Shown in pieces: positions 10,190 to 20,275 of a stretch of 64,000 bases of DNA; position 1 is the first letter of the stretch, and every line of letters begins with the position of its first letter. The DNA comes from Phytophthora colocasiae (taxonomy: Eukaryota; Oomycota; Peronosporomycetes; Peronosporales; Peronosporaceae): contig JAGKQI010000061.1 in assembly GCA_018806915.1 (NCBI GenBank), positions 2,314,818-2,378,817 on the forward strand, given 5' to 3'. The notes beneath the pieces were generated by a model. That model worked only from the letters and a program-made list of their open reading frames with translations, was not told where the DNA came from and made no database searches. The translations under genes were made by a program, and so were the position numbers.

Positions 10190-12795
10190 ATGTTCCCGTC
10201 TATGGGTGGTATGAATCCTTCCTACCCTTCACAGGGTCCTCCTCCCCCCGGGGGTATGCCGCCTCCTCCTGGTGGTGTCCCAGGTGCGCAACGACCTGCA
10301 GGAGGTAGCAATCCGAACTATTTTACGGACAAGAAGAAGGGTGAAGTGAATGAGCTCAAGAATGTACGTATGGATCTTATATTTTATGTCATAAGTTATA
10401 TTGATTCTTTAAATTAATATTCTGATATGATCTTTAATTAAAGCTACTGCGTGAAGTAACAGTGGAGAAGGATGTGAAGCGCAAACGAGAGATTATTAAG
10501 AAGGTCATCGCCTATATGACGTTGGGCATTGATGTATCTCGCCTTTTCAGTGAGATGGTGCTGTGTGTGGACACCAAGGACCTCATCTCCAAGAAAATGG
10601 TGTATCTTTACCTCACCAACTACGCCCAGAAGAACTCAGAGCTCGCTATCATGTGTATCAACACGCTGCTCAATGACTGTCGTAATGAAGATCCGATGGT
10701 TCGTGGTCTAGCGCTGCGGTCGCTCTGCTCGCTTCGTCTGGATTCGATCCTCGAATATATCCATGACCCGTTGCAAGCTTCGCTCACGGATACCAGTGCG
10801 TACGTCCGGAAAACCGGTGTCATTGGTATCTTGAAAGTCTACTCGTTGAACCCAGAGATCATCAAGGAAAGCGACATGATTGATACGCTATACAACATGA
10901 TCCGTGACCGTGACCCGCAGGTGGTTTCGAACTGTATTGTGGCTCTGAACGAGATCATGGCTGATGAAGGAGGTATCGCCATCAACCAGCCCATTGTGAT
11001 GCACTTGCTGAGTCGTATCTCGGACTTTAACGAGTGGGGACAATGCAATATCCTCGAAATTGTTGCCAAGTACAAGCCTACTGGCCCCGATGAAGTCTTC
11101 ACGATCATGAACACGCTGGAGCAATGCCTGCGTGTATCTAACAGTGCCGTTGTGCTGGGTACGGCCAAATGTTTCTTTAACCTCACGCAGAGTCGTGGCA
11201 TGGAGCAGATCCAAGATCAAGTGTTCGAGCGTATGCGCCAGCCTCTACTGACTCTGATGGCTGGTGGCAGTCACGAAATTAACTACTGCGTGCTGCACCA
11301 CATTTTGCTGCTCGTGGGCAAGAAGCCGCACGTCTTTAGTCGTGACTATCGCCAATTCTATAACCGATACAACGAGCCCACGCACGTCAAGTACGTCAAG
11401 ATCGACATTATGGCACTTGTGGCTGATGGAGCCAACGTTGGCGACATTGTCACGGAGCTGAGTGAGTACGTGACCGATGTGGACCAGGAGTTGGCTCGTC
11501 GTGCCATCCGTGCTATTGCCGACATCGCAGTGAGCCCCAACCTCTCGGTCAATACGATCCCGCAGCAGTACAACAACGCCCCCGAGTCATACGGCCAACA
11601 AGCAGCAGAACAACTTGTGGAGCAGATGCAGGACCACATTATGGACACGATGGTGGACTTCCTGGAGCTGGATTTGGATTACGTGCGTGATGAAAGTCTC
11701 GTGGTGATGAAGGACCTGCTGCGCAAGTACCCGGACAAGCGTCACGATGTACTACCTGTTTTGGGCCGCATTATTGCCGCAGTGCAGCAACCTGCTGCTA
11801 AGGCTGCCGTTGTGTGGATGCTGGGTGAGTTTGGGCAAGACCTGCGTCGCGCCCCGTACGTGCTGGAGAAGCTAATTGACGATTTCAACGATGAAGCTGC
11901 CCCGTCGGTTCTATTGGAGCTACTGGCCGCTACGATGAAGCTGTTCTTTAAGCGTCCTCCTGAGATGCAGAGCATGCTTGGTCGTCTGCTTGGCGCTGCA
12001 ATCAACGAATCTAGCCACCAGGATGTGCGTGACCGTGCACTGCTGTATTACCGGTTACTTGAGCAGCAGCCAACGGAACAAGCCGCTGCTATCGTGGCTC
12101 AGTTCCGCACTGAGGAAACGGTGAGCGTTTTCGCAGAATCCATCGAGACAGACTTGAAGGACAAGCTGTTTCAGGAGTTCAATTCACTCGCGGTGGTGTA
12201 CAACAAGCCCAGCGAGCTTTTCGTGTCGCCTTCCCATCTGACCGGCGCCGTTGCCCCGATCGATGACGAAGACGAAGAGGACGAAGAAGAAGGTGATGAA
12301 GGCTATGACAACAGTCCTCCTCAGCAGCAACAGCAGCAACAACAACAGCGTAACACTGCTCCGCCTCCACAGCCAGCGGCGCCGAGTATGGACTTGCTGG
12401 ACATGGACTTCTCTTCTTCTAGTGGACCTCCGCCCCAAGCAGCAGCCCCAACTTTCGCACTGGTGCCGACACCTGTCATGGATGCAGCCACGTTTCAGGG
12501 CCAGTGGAGTAGCCGCCCTGTGGTGGCTGAGGTAGTGGTTCAGCTGCCGACGCTTCCTCCGCAGAACGAGCTGGAGCAGGCGTTCGCATCGCGTGGTATA
12601 GTGACGATGGCCTCGGGTGACGTGGGCCCGCAGTACAAGTTCTTCTTCTACGCGCAAGATACCCAGGGTCGGTACTTCCTGTCTGAGACTCTTGTCGAGA
12701 AGGCGAGCAGCACGTTGCGAGCAACTATCAAGGGTGAGGACGAAGCGTCGGGGTCTCAATTCGCTGACCTCATGCGCCGGGTGCTGTTCGGGTGA
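10190..12795 (+). CDS. AP4B1: AP-4 adaptor complex subunit beta
   Basis: Two exons, 10190-10363 and 10444-12795, with an 80-bp GT-AG intron in phase 0; 841 residues. AP-4 beta is a large subunit of the AP-4 coat that sorts cargo leaving the trans-Golgi network. The N-terminal leader is Pro/Gly-rich, followed by the adaptin HEAT trunk: KKVIAYMTLGIDVSRLF, KKMVYLYLTNYA, DPMVRGLALRSLCSLR, SYVRKTGV-like and ARRAIRAIADIA. AP-4-type signatures appear late in the trunk: APYVLEKLI, MLGRLLGAAI, VRDRALLYYRLL and FNSLAVVYNKPS, which fit AP-4 beta rather than AP-1/2 beta. The hinge has an acidic run, a ten-Gln run and a clathrin-box-like LLDMD. The C-terminal ~110 residues form the beta appendage. The alternative, AP-1/2 beta, is less likely. 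Confidence 0.9.
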
Positions 12796-13501
12796 TCAAG
12801 TTGATAGGGGAGACCATCGGTCTTGTAATGTGTGATACACTTTGAAACCAATTCGTGAAGCAGCTCGTGTGTTGTTTATCCTGATGAGATCAAGTTGATC
12901 CGTTTCTTCGATAGACTCACAGCAGCTCCTACAGCAAGTGAGACAACTGAAGTGATTATTACTGCGAATCAACAGGGTATCTCGACTGGACATCACTCTA
13001 ATTGAACACGCAACTTGTGGACGTTTCTTGGTGCCAAGAATCGTCAGCGGAACTGCCTCCCGTTGACTTTGTCCAGACATATTATCCGCTGTGCACGTGC
13101 AACGATTACTAGTACAGTGCATGTACATGTTGGGAGTACATTATCGTGGTGAAACGAGAGCGATACTTGTGGGGGCTGTACCACGTGCAACGTCTGACCG
13201 CGGCTGATGATTACACGTGCAATCTTAGCACGGGGCGAACAACAGGAAGCGCCGGTAGAATATCCAATCCACTTCACTTTGTCGGGCGCGCTACTCTGTA
13301 GTGGGGTTAGTAGTTCTACTTGATACTAGCACCATTGACGCCACCAGTATGACACTACACCCACAACGGCGTTTAACAGCTCGGGGGCGTGTCTGGCACC
13401 GCCATATCCATGCGTAGCACCGCTTTGTGGTGTAGAATGGTTGTTTGAAGTCACTTCATATTGGGTACGCAACCGAATCTGCAGGATGCTGAAACGCAGC
13501 G
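12796..13501. other. Intergenic region between AP-4 beta and the ABC transporter
   Basis: About 700 bp with no supported gene. It holds the AP-4 beta 3' end and the upstream region of the transporter. A TTG-initiated extension of the transporter frame begins at 13461 but is not a plausible start. Confidence 0.5.
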
Positions 13502-13527
13502 TCTCATCCGTCATTCTTCAATTCGCC
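13502..13527 (+). promoter_or_regulatory. Oomycete initiator/FPR-like motif of the ABC transporter gene
   Basis: The sequence TCATCCGTCATTCTTCAATT lies 50 bp upstream of the ATG at 13578. It fits the oomycete Inr (TCATTY..) followed by a CAATT flanking element. If transcription begins here, translation cannot start at the earlier TTG, which supports the 13578 start. Confidence 0.55.
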
Positions 13528-13577
13528 TTGTACCGCGCATCCCTAGAGACAAACAGTCTGCTACAGCTCCGTTCATC

Positions 13578-16500
13578 ATGGACCAGCCTCTGACGGTCAA
13601 TGGGCCTGTCTCGCCGTCGCCAACTAAGCGCTCCAATCTGCGCTTTATACCCACTCTACTGCGCAAGAACTGGCTGCTGAAGCGGAAACACCCCGTAGCG
13701 CTATTCTTCGAGGTGCTCACACCCGTACTCTTCATCGTCGTCATGGATCTCGTGCGTACTACCAGCAAAGACAAGACTGTGCCTTCCGGGTTTACCACCG
13801 GTACCACATCGTACAACCTGTTCAACCCAATGGGCTGGTCGCTTGTCGGTCCCGACACGACGCCGATGTTCGCCACGCCCGAGACCACACTCTCCGGTCT
13901 CATGCTACACTTGGCCTACATGTCCTTCGACTACGGCCGACTCATGAAAACTTTCACGTCGGAGAATCGCTCCATCTGTGAGCGAGACTTGGCTCTCGGC
14001 GGTCGAGTGAGTCTCAACACGTCTTCGCCGTATGCACTCCCGTCCGAGTGTGAAGGTCGTGTCTCTCCGTTCAAATTCGCCATTGCCCCCGACGATGACT
14101 TCACCAGAAACTACTTCTTCGAAACCATGAAGCTGTGGTACCCGACAGTTGTGGTAAGTAGATCGGCCAACGGATCGGAGCTCGTGATCCCCTCGTTCGA
14201 GGATAGCACGGTCTTCTTCGACACGGAGGAGGATCTGGAGAAATACGTCGAGTCTTCGGACTACGCCAAAACGGCAGCCCAACCTCGTATCTTCGGCGCC
14301 ATTGTCTTCACGACTCATCCGACGAGCGCCAGCGATATCGGTCAGCCTTCGTCCATCGAGTACACGCTGCGACTGAACTCGACGTACGTTGGCGACAGCG
14401 AGACAGACCGCTACATTCCCCAAACGATTGGTGGCGATGGGGCTTCATTGTGGGATTCCGTCGAGCGTAAGCTGGAAACTACCGACTACCAGCAGTACAC
14501 GACGAATGGATTCATGACGCTGCAGACGCTCGTCACCCGTTTTGTCAACTGCTTGCCTGACTGGGATGCCAGCACCAAGGCGACCACAGGCGCATGTCAG
14601 ATCAACGCCTCCACTGCAGTGTCTTCGGACGATCTGGATCTGCGTTTGCTAGAGACTGTGGTGAACGACCCAGCTACAAAGTTCACAGATCAGTTGTTCA
14701 ACAACCTACTAGGTGAAGCCTCTCCACTTAGTCTCACCGCTTCCGACCTGCAACTGGATAATTCCACGCGTGAAGCTCTGCTTACTCCGCTTCGCCAGAC
14801 GCCGCAGCCATATCTCGGATCTCTCACGACCCCGTTCCCCATCAACTCGTTCGCTTCCTCCTCTTTTTACGATGCTGTGACAGACGCGTTCCCGATTTTC
14901 TTGATTCTCACGTATCTGCACCCGCTGTCGAAGATCCTCGTTGGTCTCATGTCGGAAAGAGAGACGCGGTCTCGAGAGCTGATGAAGATCCTCGGTGTGA
15001 AGGAGTCCAGCATCGTCATCTCGTGGTACATCACGTACATCGTGATCCTGTTCGTGAGCAGCGTGCTTCAGACGCTCGTGGCTATCGCCAAGCTCTTCCC
15101 GAACACAAACGCTTTGCTGCTGTTCCTGTTCTTCTTCCTCTTCAGTATGAGTGTGCTGGGTTTCGCCTTCATGATCAGCAGCATGTTTTCCAAATCTCGC
15201 ACGGGTGTTTACGTTGGCTTCATCCTGTTCTTCATCATGTATGGTGTGACTGGGGCGTACAAGGATTCGTCATCTGAGTCGTCCAAGAACATCGCGTGTT
15301 TGCTGGCCCCAGTTGGCCTTGTCTTCGGGGTGAACTCATTGTCTTCGGCTGAAACCTCGCAAGTGGGGATCTCGTTCTCGACTGCCTCGAACCGCATCAA
15401 CAACTTCCGATTCTCCACGGCACTTTGGTACTTTGCTTTCGACACGATACTGTATACGCTACTCGGTCTGTACTTCGAGAAGGTCATCCCCAAGGAGTAC
15501 GGTATGCCCGAGAAATGGTACTTTCCCCTGCGTCCTTCGTACTGGAGAAGATCCAAGAAATTGATACCTTCAACTCCGCTGAATGAGGGCTCAGCAGCCT
15601 TGGAGGTGGAGGCAAACACCAACATTGAGCCTGTCAGTGCTGACTTGGTGGACCAGGAAAGATCGGGTGAAGCACTCACCGTTCAAGGCATTCGGAAGGT
15701 GTTCCTCGTCCCAGGAGGTGAGAAAGAAGCTGTGAAAGGACTGCACCTGAGCATGTACTCGGGTCAAATCACGTGCTTGCTCGGACACAACGGTGCTGGT
15801 AAGACGACACTGATCTCCATGCTCACGGGTGTGACTCCTCCCACAGCAGGCGACGCCACCTTCCACGGCCTATCGTTTCGCGAAGACATGGATGAGATCC
15901 GCGAATCGCTTGGCATCTGCTTCCAGCACGACGTGCTGTACCCGGAGCTGTCTGTACAGGACCACCTCGAGTTCTACGCTCGCATCAAAGGATACACGGG
16001 CGAAGCGCTGGCTGATGAGGTCACTTCGAAAATCCGCGAGGTTGGTCTCGTGGAAAAGCGCGACACGATCAGCAGTGCCTTGTCTGGAGGCATGAAGCGC
16101 AAGCTCTCGGTAGCCATTTCTCTGCTCGGAGACAGCTCGCTGGTGTTCTTGGACGAACCAACGTCCGGCATGGACCCATACTCTCGACGAAGCACGTGGG
16201 AAATCCTCATGGCCAACAGACAGAATCGCGTGCTAGTTTTGACGACGCATTTCATGGACGAAGCCGATATTCTGGGTGACCGCATCGCCATCATGGCTGA
16301 GGGTGAACTGCGCTGCTGCGGGTCGGCACTGTATCTGAAGAACCAGTTCGGTGTGGGTTATAACTTGACGATCGTGAAGGAGGAGAACTGCGATGACTCG
16401 GTGGTGATTGACTTTGTCTCGCGGTACATTCCATCCAGTCAAGTGTTGAGCAACGTTGGCACCGAGATCGCATTCCAGTTGCCTCTTGACAGCTCGTCGC

Positions 16501-19500
16501 AGTTTCCGGCGATGTTTCGCAAGATGGACGAGAACCTCAGCAAGCTGCAGGTGCTGTCGTACGGCATCAGTGTGACGACGATGGAGGAGGTTTTCATCAA
16601 AGTGGCAGAGGTAGCAGACGAAGATCAGCAACACACACTACAGAACCGCGTTAAGCAGCACGGGGTTGTAGCTCAGGACAGCATCCCAATTGTTGGCGAC
16701 AAGCCCACAGACGGACATTACCATGGACTTGACCGTACTGGCAGCTCATTTGTACTGGGACGTTCTCGATCGATTTTCTTGACTCAAATGGTGGCGATGA
16801 TCCAGAAGCGCTTTCGTATTGCCAGGAGGGACAAAAAGCTGTTCATCGTGGGATTGCTGCTTCCAGTTGCTTGGCTGATCTTTGGCTTATCCATTCTGAA
16901 GGCTGCGGGTCTCACTAACGATGACCCTTTCATTGAACTCAAGCTGTCGGGACTTGAGGCTGAAGAAGGTGGTGTACTGGTTCCGTCATTTTGCATGCAA
17001 GGTTCTGGAAGCTGGTGCGAAACTGCATTGGGCAATGGCTACTACACTGGAGCTTCAATTGTGACACTGAGCGAAGATGACATCGGAAATCCGCCGTACT
17101 CGAGCGACTCCCCCACCGTTTTCGATGTTGTGTACAACGATCCAAGCATCAACGCTTCGGATGCGACGGGATACCAGTTGAAAGTGTCTGAGGTGATCTT
17201 CGACCGGGCCTTCTCCGACAAAATCTCCGACCAATTCGGTGGGTACCTCGTTCGTGCGGACGAAGACAGCAACGTCTTCAGCTACAATGTTCTGATCAAC
17301 ACGACACTGACACACGGATCGGTCGTTTTCAAGGCGCTCATGGATCAGTCCTTGTACCGGTTGATGGCTACGAACTACGACTCGTCCATCGCTGCGTCAG
17401 ATGTGAGTTTAACTGTGAACAACCACCCACTCCCGCTGACTGCTGAGAACACTGCGCTGTTTTCCGCATATATTTCGTTCACATCGGTCTTATTCATCGT
17501 CATCGCGTTCGCGTACTACCCAGCTTCCATCGTGGTCATGCTCGTGAGAGAGAGGTCGCCAGATCACAACTCGAAGCACCAACAACTTGTGTCTGGCGCT
17601 GGCATCAATGCATTTTGGACAGCCAACTACATCTGGGACTTCGCTGTCTTCTTGATTCCTGCCGTGATTGCACTCGTATTGATCCAAGCATATGATCTTT
17701 CGGCACTCACTGGTTCAAGCTCCTGTGTGACCTGTGACGGATCCACCTTCATTGCTGTGATTGTGTTGATACTGGCGTTTGGGCTAGCTATCTGCCCTCA
17801 TGCGTACTGCTGGTCATACGTTTTTACCGACCCGGCATCGTCACAGACTTACATGATCCTGATCAATTTTGTGCTGGGACTCGCGCTGATGATCGTCTCG
17901 TTTGTGATGCAAGTGATTGAAAGCACTGAAGACGCGGACAAGGCTCTGCAGTTCATCTGGCGTCTATCGCCACTCTTTTGTCTCGGTCGAGGACTCCTCA
18001 ACTTAACCATCATCGAGATCACGCACACCGGAGGAGCTGAGGCCGATAACGAACTGTCGACGGACCCGTTCGCGCTGGAAAACACGGGCTACGAGATTAT
18101 TTACCTGATCTTCGACGCGGCACTGTACTACGCCATTGCTGTCGGTATCGACTACGCTATGACATTCCCTCGGGTCAAGTCTGCCATGTCAAAGGACCCT
18201 GATATCCCCATTCAGCAGCGAGAAATCGACGAAGACGTCGGAGCAGAAATCGACCGAGTATTGACTGGCGGCGCAGATAACGACACCATCAAGCTGCAGA
18301 ACCTCCGCAAGGTCTATCACAAGGGGCAGAAGGTGGCTGTGCAAGACTTGTCTTTCGGCCTCAAGCAAGGCGAGTGTTTCGGTTTCTTGGGAATCAACGG
18401 TGCCGGCAAGACCACGACGATGAAGATGCTAACCGGTGACATCGTGCCAACATCAGGAAACGCGACACTGAGTGGCTATGACATCTTGACGCAACAGGTG
18501 GAAGTTCGTCGCCAGATCGGCTACTGCCCGCAGTTCGACGCTCTCATTGATCTCTTGAGCGTGCGCGAGCACCTGGAGCTGTTCGCCAAAATCAAGGGCG
18601 TCCCGAACTCCGACTTGGACGTGATGGTGCGTGAGAAGATGGAGCAGCTCAACCTGACGTCGTTCGAAAACAAGCTCGCGGGAAGTCTGAGTGGCGGTAA
18701 CAAACGGAAGTTGTCGGTGGCCATTGCCATGATCGGGTCTCCCAGTATTCTGTTCCTTGACGAGCCATCTACCGGCATGGACCCAGTCTCCAGGCGGTTC
18801 ATGTGGGACGTCATCTCCGAGATCTCGACGTACAACAAGGAGTCGACGGTGGTGCTGACCACGCACAGCATGGAGGAGTGCGAAGCGCTCTGCACTCGTG
18901 TCGGTATCATGGTCGGTGGAGAGCTTAAGTGTCTCGGCAGCGTGCAGCACTTGAAGAATCGTTTTGGTGACGGTCTCATGTTCGACGCTAAGCTGCAACC
19001 TCCATCCTCAGAGGACGTAAATGAACTTGTTCTGCGCCACTTTGACTCACTGGATACTCGCATTGATGAAGGTGACTTTGGTGGGGTCTGTCATCAGTTT
19101 GGCAATGCGTCATGGGAGCAGAAGATCTCGAACACGCACCCCACTGGCCACGCGATTGTCAATCTTGCTAAGCGCGATGGATACGTTTCAGCTAGTAGCT
19201 TTGCAGCGTGGTGGATCACTGAGACCCAGTTCGAGAATGTGTCAGCGTTCCTGGGGAAAAGTTTCGGGTCGATTGAACTGCTCGAACGCCAACACGACTC
19301 GTGTTGGTTCAAGATCCGTGATCAGTCAGCGACGAGCTCCAGCAGCATCCAGCTGTCGCACGTGTTTGAGCTGGTGGAGAACGCCAAGACTCGATTGTCT
19401 ATTCGCGAGTACAGTGTCTCGCAGACCACGTTGGAGCAGATCTTCAACGCGTTCGCAAGTCAGCAAGACGTGAACGAGCCGGTCCTCACCACACCGACGA

Positions 19501-19565
19501 ACAGTCCCAGCAACTCACGCGCGGCAAATTCTGGATTCTTGTCGCGCCTCTTGCATCGTAAATAA
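13578..19565 (+). CDS. Full-size ABCA-family ABC transporter
   Basis: An intronless gene of 1995 residues. I chose the ATG at 13578 (good context, catcATGg) because the open frame upstream has no ATG. The layout is the ABCA one, (TMD-NBD) x2. A first membrane helix near residues 40-60 (VLTPVLFIVVMDLV) is followed by a large ectodomain with several N-x-S/T sites, a cluster of about six helices (~440-640), NBD1 with Walker A GHNGAGKTT (~736), signature LSGGMKRK (~834) and Walker B VFLDEPTSG (~856). A second ectodomain and helix cluster follow, then NBD2 with GINGAGKTT (~1604), LSGGNKRK (~1704) and LFLDEPSTG (~1725). Both ATP sites look intact. ABCA proteins usually move lipids or sterols; the substrate here cannot be read. 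The tail after NBD2 is ~270 residues. There is no sign of a break. Confidence 0.95.
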   Translation: MDQPLTVNGPVSPSPTKRSNLRFIPTLLRKNWLLKRKHPVALFFEVLTPVLFIVVMDLVRTTSKDKTVPSGFTTGTTSYNLFNPMGWSLVGPDTTPMFATPETTLSGLMLHLAYMSFDYGRLMKTFTSENRSICERDLALGGRVSLNTSSPYALPSECEGRVSPFKFAIAPDDDFTRNYFFETMKLWYPTVVVSRSANGSELVIPSFEDSTVFFDTEEDLEKYVESSDYAKTAAQPRIFGAIVFTTHPTSASDIGQPSSIEYTLRLNSTYVGDSETDRYIPQTIGGDGASLWDSVERKLETTDYQQYTTNGFMTLQTLVTRFVNCLPDWDASTKATTGACQINASTAVSSDDLDLRLLETVVNDPATKFTDQLFNNLLGEASPLSLTASDLQLDNSTREALLTPLRQTPQPYLGSLTTPFPINSFASSSFYDAVTDAFPIFLILTYLHPLSKILVGLMSERETRSRELMKILGVKESSIVISWYITYIVILFVSSVLQTLVAIAKLFPNTNALLLFLFFFLFSMSVLGFAFMISSMFSKSRTGVYVGFILFFIMYGVTGAYKDSSSESSKNIACLLAPVGLVFGVNSLSSAETSQVGISFSTASNRINNFRFSTALWYFAFDTILYTLLGLYFEKVIPKEYGMPEKWYFPLRPSYWRRSKKLIPSTPLNEGSAALEVEANTNIEPVSADLVDQERSGEALTVQGIRKVFLVPGGEKEAVKGLHLSMYSGQITCLLGHNGAGKTTLISMLTGVTPPTAGDATFHGLSFREDMDEIRESLGICFQHDVLYPELSVQDHLEFYARIKGYTGEALADEVTSKIREVGLVEKRDTISSALSGGMKRKLSVAISLLGDSSLVFLDEPTSGMDPYSRRSTWEILMANRQNRVLVLTTHFMDEADILGDRIAIMAEGELRCCGSALYLKNQFGVGYNLTIVKEENCDDSVVIDFVSRYIPSSQVLSNVGTEIAFQLPLDSSSQFPAMFRKMDENLSKLQVLSYGISVTTMEEVFIKVAEVADEDQQHTLQNRVKQHGVVAQDSIPIVGDKPTDGHYHGLDRTGSSFVLGRSRSIFLTQMVAMIQKRFRIARRDKKLFIVGLLLPVAWLIFGLSILKAAGLTNDDPFIELKLSGLEAEEGGVLVPSFCMQGSGSWCETALGNGYYTGASIVTLSEDDIGNPPYSSDSPTVFDVVYNDPSINASDATGYQLKVSEVIFDRAFSDKISDQFGGYLVRADEDSNVFSYNVLINTTLTHGSVVFKALMDQSLYRLMATNYDSSIAASDVSLTVNNHPLPLTAENTALFSAYISFTSVLFIVIAFAYYPASIVVMLVRERSPDHNSKHQQLVSGAGINAFWTANYIWDFAVFLIPAVIALVLIQAYDLSALTGSSSCVTCDGSTFIAVIVLILAFGLAICPHAYCWSYVFTDPASSQTYMILINFVLGLALMIVSFVMQVIESTEDADKALQFIWRLSPLFCLGRGLLNLTIIEITHTGGAEADNELSTDPFALENTGYEIIYLIFDAALYYAIAVGIDYAMTFPRVKSAMSKDPDIPIQQREIDEDVGAEIDRVLTGGADNDTIKLQNLRKVYHKGQKVAVQDLSFGLKQGECFGFLGINGAGKTTTMKMLTGDIVPTSGNATLSGYDILTQQVEVRRQIGYCPQFDALIDLLSVREHLELFAKIKGVPNSDLDVMVREKMEQLNLTSFENKLAGSLSGGNKRKLSVAIAMIGSPSILFLDEPSTGMDPVSRRFMWDVISEISTYNKESTVVLTTHSMEECEALCTRVGIMVGGELKCLGSVQHLKNRFGDGLMFDAKLQPPSSEDVNELVLRHFDSLDTRIDEGDFGGVCHQFGNASWEQKISNTHPTGHAIVNLAKRDGYVSASSFAAWWITETQFENVSAFLGKSFGSIELLERQHDSCWFKIRDQSATSSSSIQLSHVFELVENAKTRLSIREYSVSQTTLEQIFNAFASQQDVNEPVLTTPTNSPSNSRAANSGFLSRLLHRK

Positions 19566-19844
19566 TAGTGCGCATTAGTAGGTAGATTTCACCAATGCAG
19601 ATTCACGTAGTACATCTTACCATCGTTGTTACCGAGCTTCGCGTTGTGCAATACACACGTCTCTGTGGTTCAAAAGATACGTTTCTGGAGCGCATAACTT
19701 CTATCAAAAGATGTCAACCAAGAAAGCGTTATCAATTGCAATCCGGCGATGCACATCATTGGGAGAAGAAGATCAGTGGTTTGTTCTCGGATTGTGGCAT
19801 CATGGTGCGGCCTATCATCCGTCTTGAGTTCACGCGCCGGAATG
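19566..19844. other. Intergenic region with no gene seen
   Basis: A short stretch between the transporter stop and the promoter motif of the second secreted protein gene. The 102-codon frame in it has no recognisable features. Confidence 0.45.
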
Positions 19845-19866
19845 TTTCAGTTCTCAATTCGCCAAG
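19845..19866 (+). promoter_or_regulatory. Initiator/FPR-like motif of the second secreted protein gene
   Basis: The sequence CAGTTCTCAATTCGCCAAG lies 33 bp before the ATG at 19900. It matches the motif before the paralogue (9303-9330, minus strand) in sequence and spacing, including the CAA(A)TT-GCCAAG core. Confidence 0.55.
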
Positions 19867-19899
19867 ACAACAGCAACCCAAGAAATCCGACTGCCTACG

Positions 19900-20112
19900 A
19901 TGAACATCAACACCTTTTTCGCCGCTCTCCTCACCGTGGCCATCGCTTTCGACTTTGCAAGTGCAAAACTCTGCCAACCTTCCTGCGGGGCCAGCAATTC
20001 CGCTAAGAACGTCCGGATCAGCAGTTGCTGCCAAAACTACGAGTCAACCGTGAAAGCCGACTTCGATGCATGCTGCGCTCAGAGCTGCCAGAACGATACG
20101 CCTTGCAAGTGA
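19900..20112 (+). CDS. Small secreted cysteine-rich protein (8-Cys family), copy 2
   Basis: 70 residues from the ATG at 19900. Residues 1-22 ([11 protein letters not shown]...FASA) are a signal peptide. The mature peptide has eight cysteines with exactly the spacing of the protein at 9024-9269 (C-x3-C-x13-CC-x13-CC-x3-C-x5-C-K) and ends at that last Lys, lacking the Ser-rich tail of copy 1. The two genes are about 10.6 kb apart in opposite orientation with two unrelated genes between. The constant spacing with diverged residues elsewhere suggests selection on a disulfide fold. Function is unknown. Confidence 0.82.
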   Translation: MNINTFFAALLTVAIAFDFASAKLCQPSCGASNSAKNVRISSCCQNYESTVKADFDACCAQSCQNDTPCK

Positions 20113-20275
20113 GAGGACCTCAGCTCTACGACCTTCCTCTCCAAGCGCGAATTCGCAGAGTGATGGTCCCAACTTCAACTTCCATCGAGATCTGATCTTT
20201 CTGCTAGCCAATCAAATCGTACAGTCTATTTCATCCAATCCAATTGTCTCGCGCCAAAAAATCAATTCCGCATTC

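Noticed and set aside
13461..13577. Earlier start of the ABC transporter (39 more codons)
   Set aside because: The first codon of that extension is TTG, there is no ATG before 13578, and an initiator-like motif lies inside it.
20066..20275. N-terminal extension of dUTPase
   Set aside because: It overlaps the 3' end of the secreted-protein gene and adds low-complexity residues; ATGs at 20276 and 20327 fit better.
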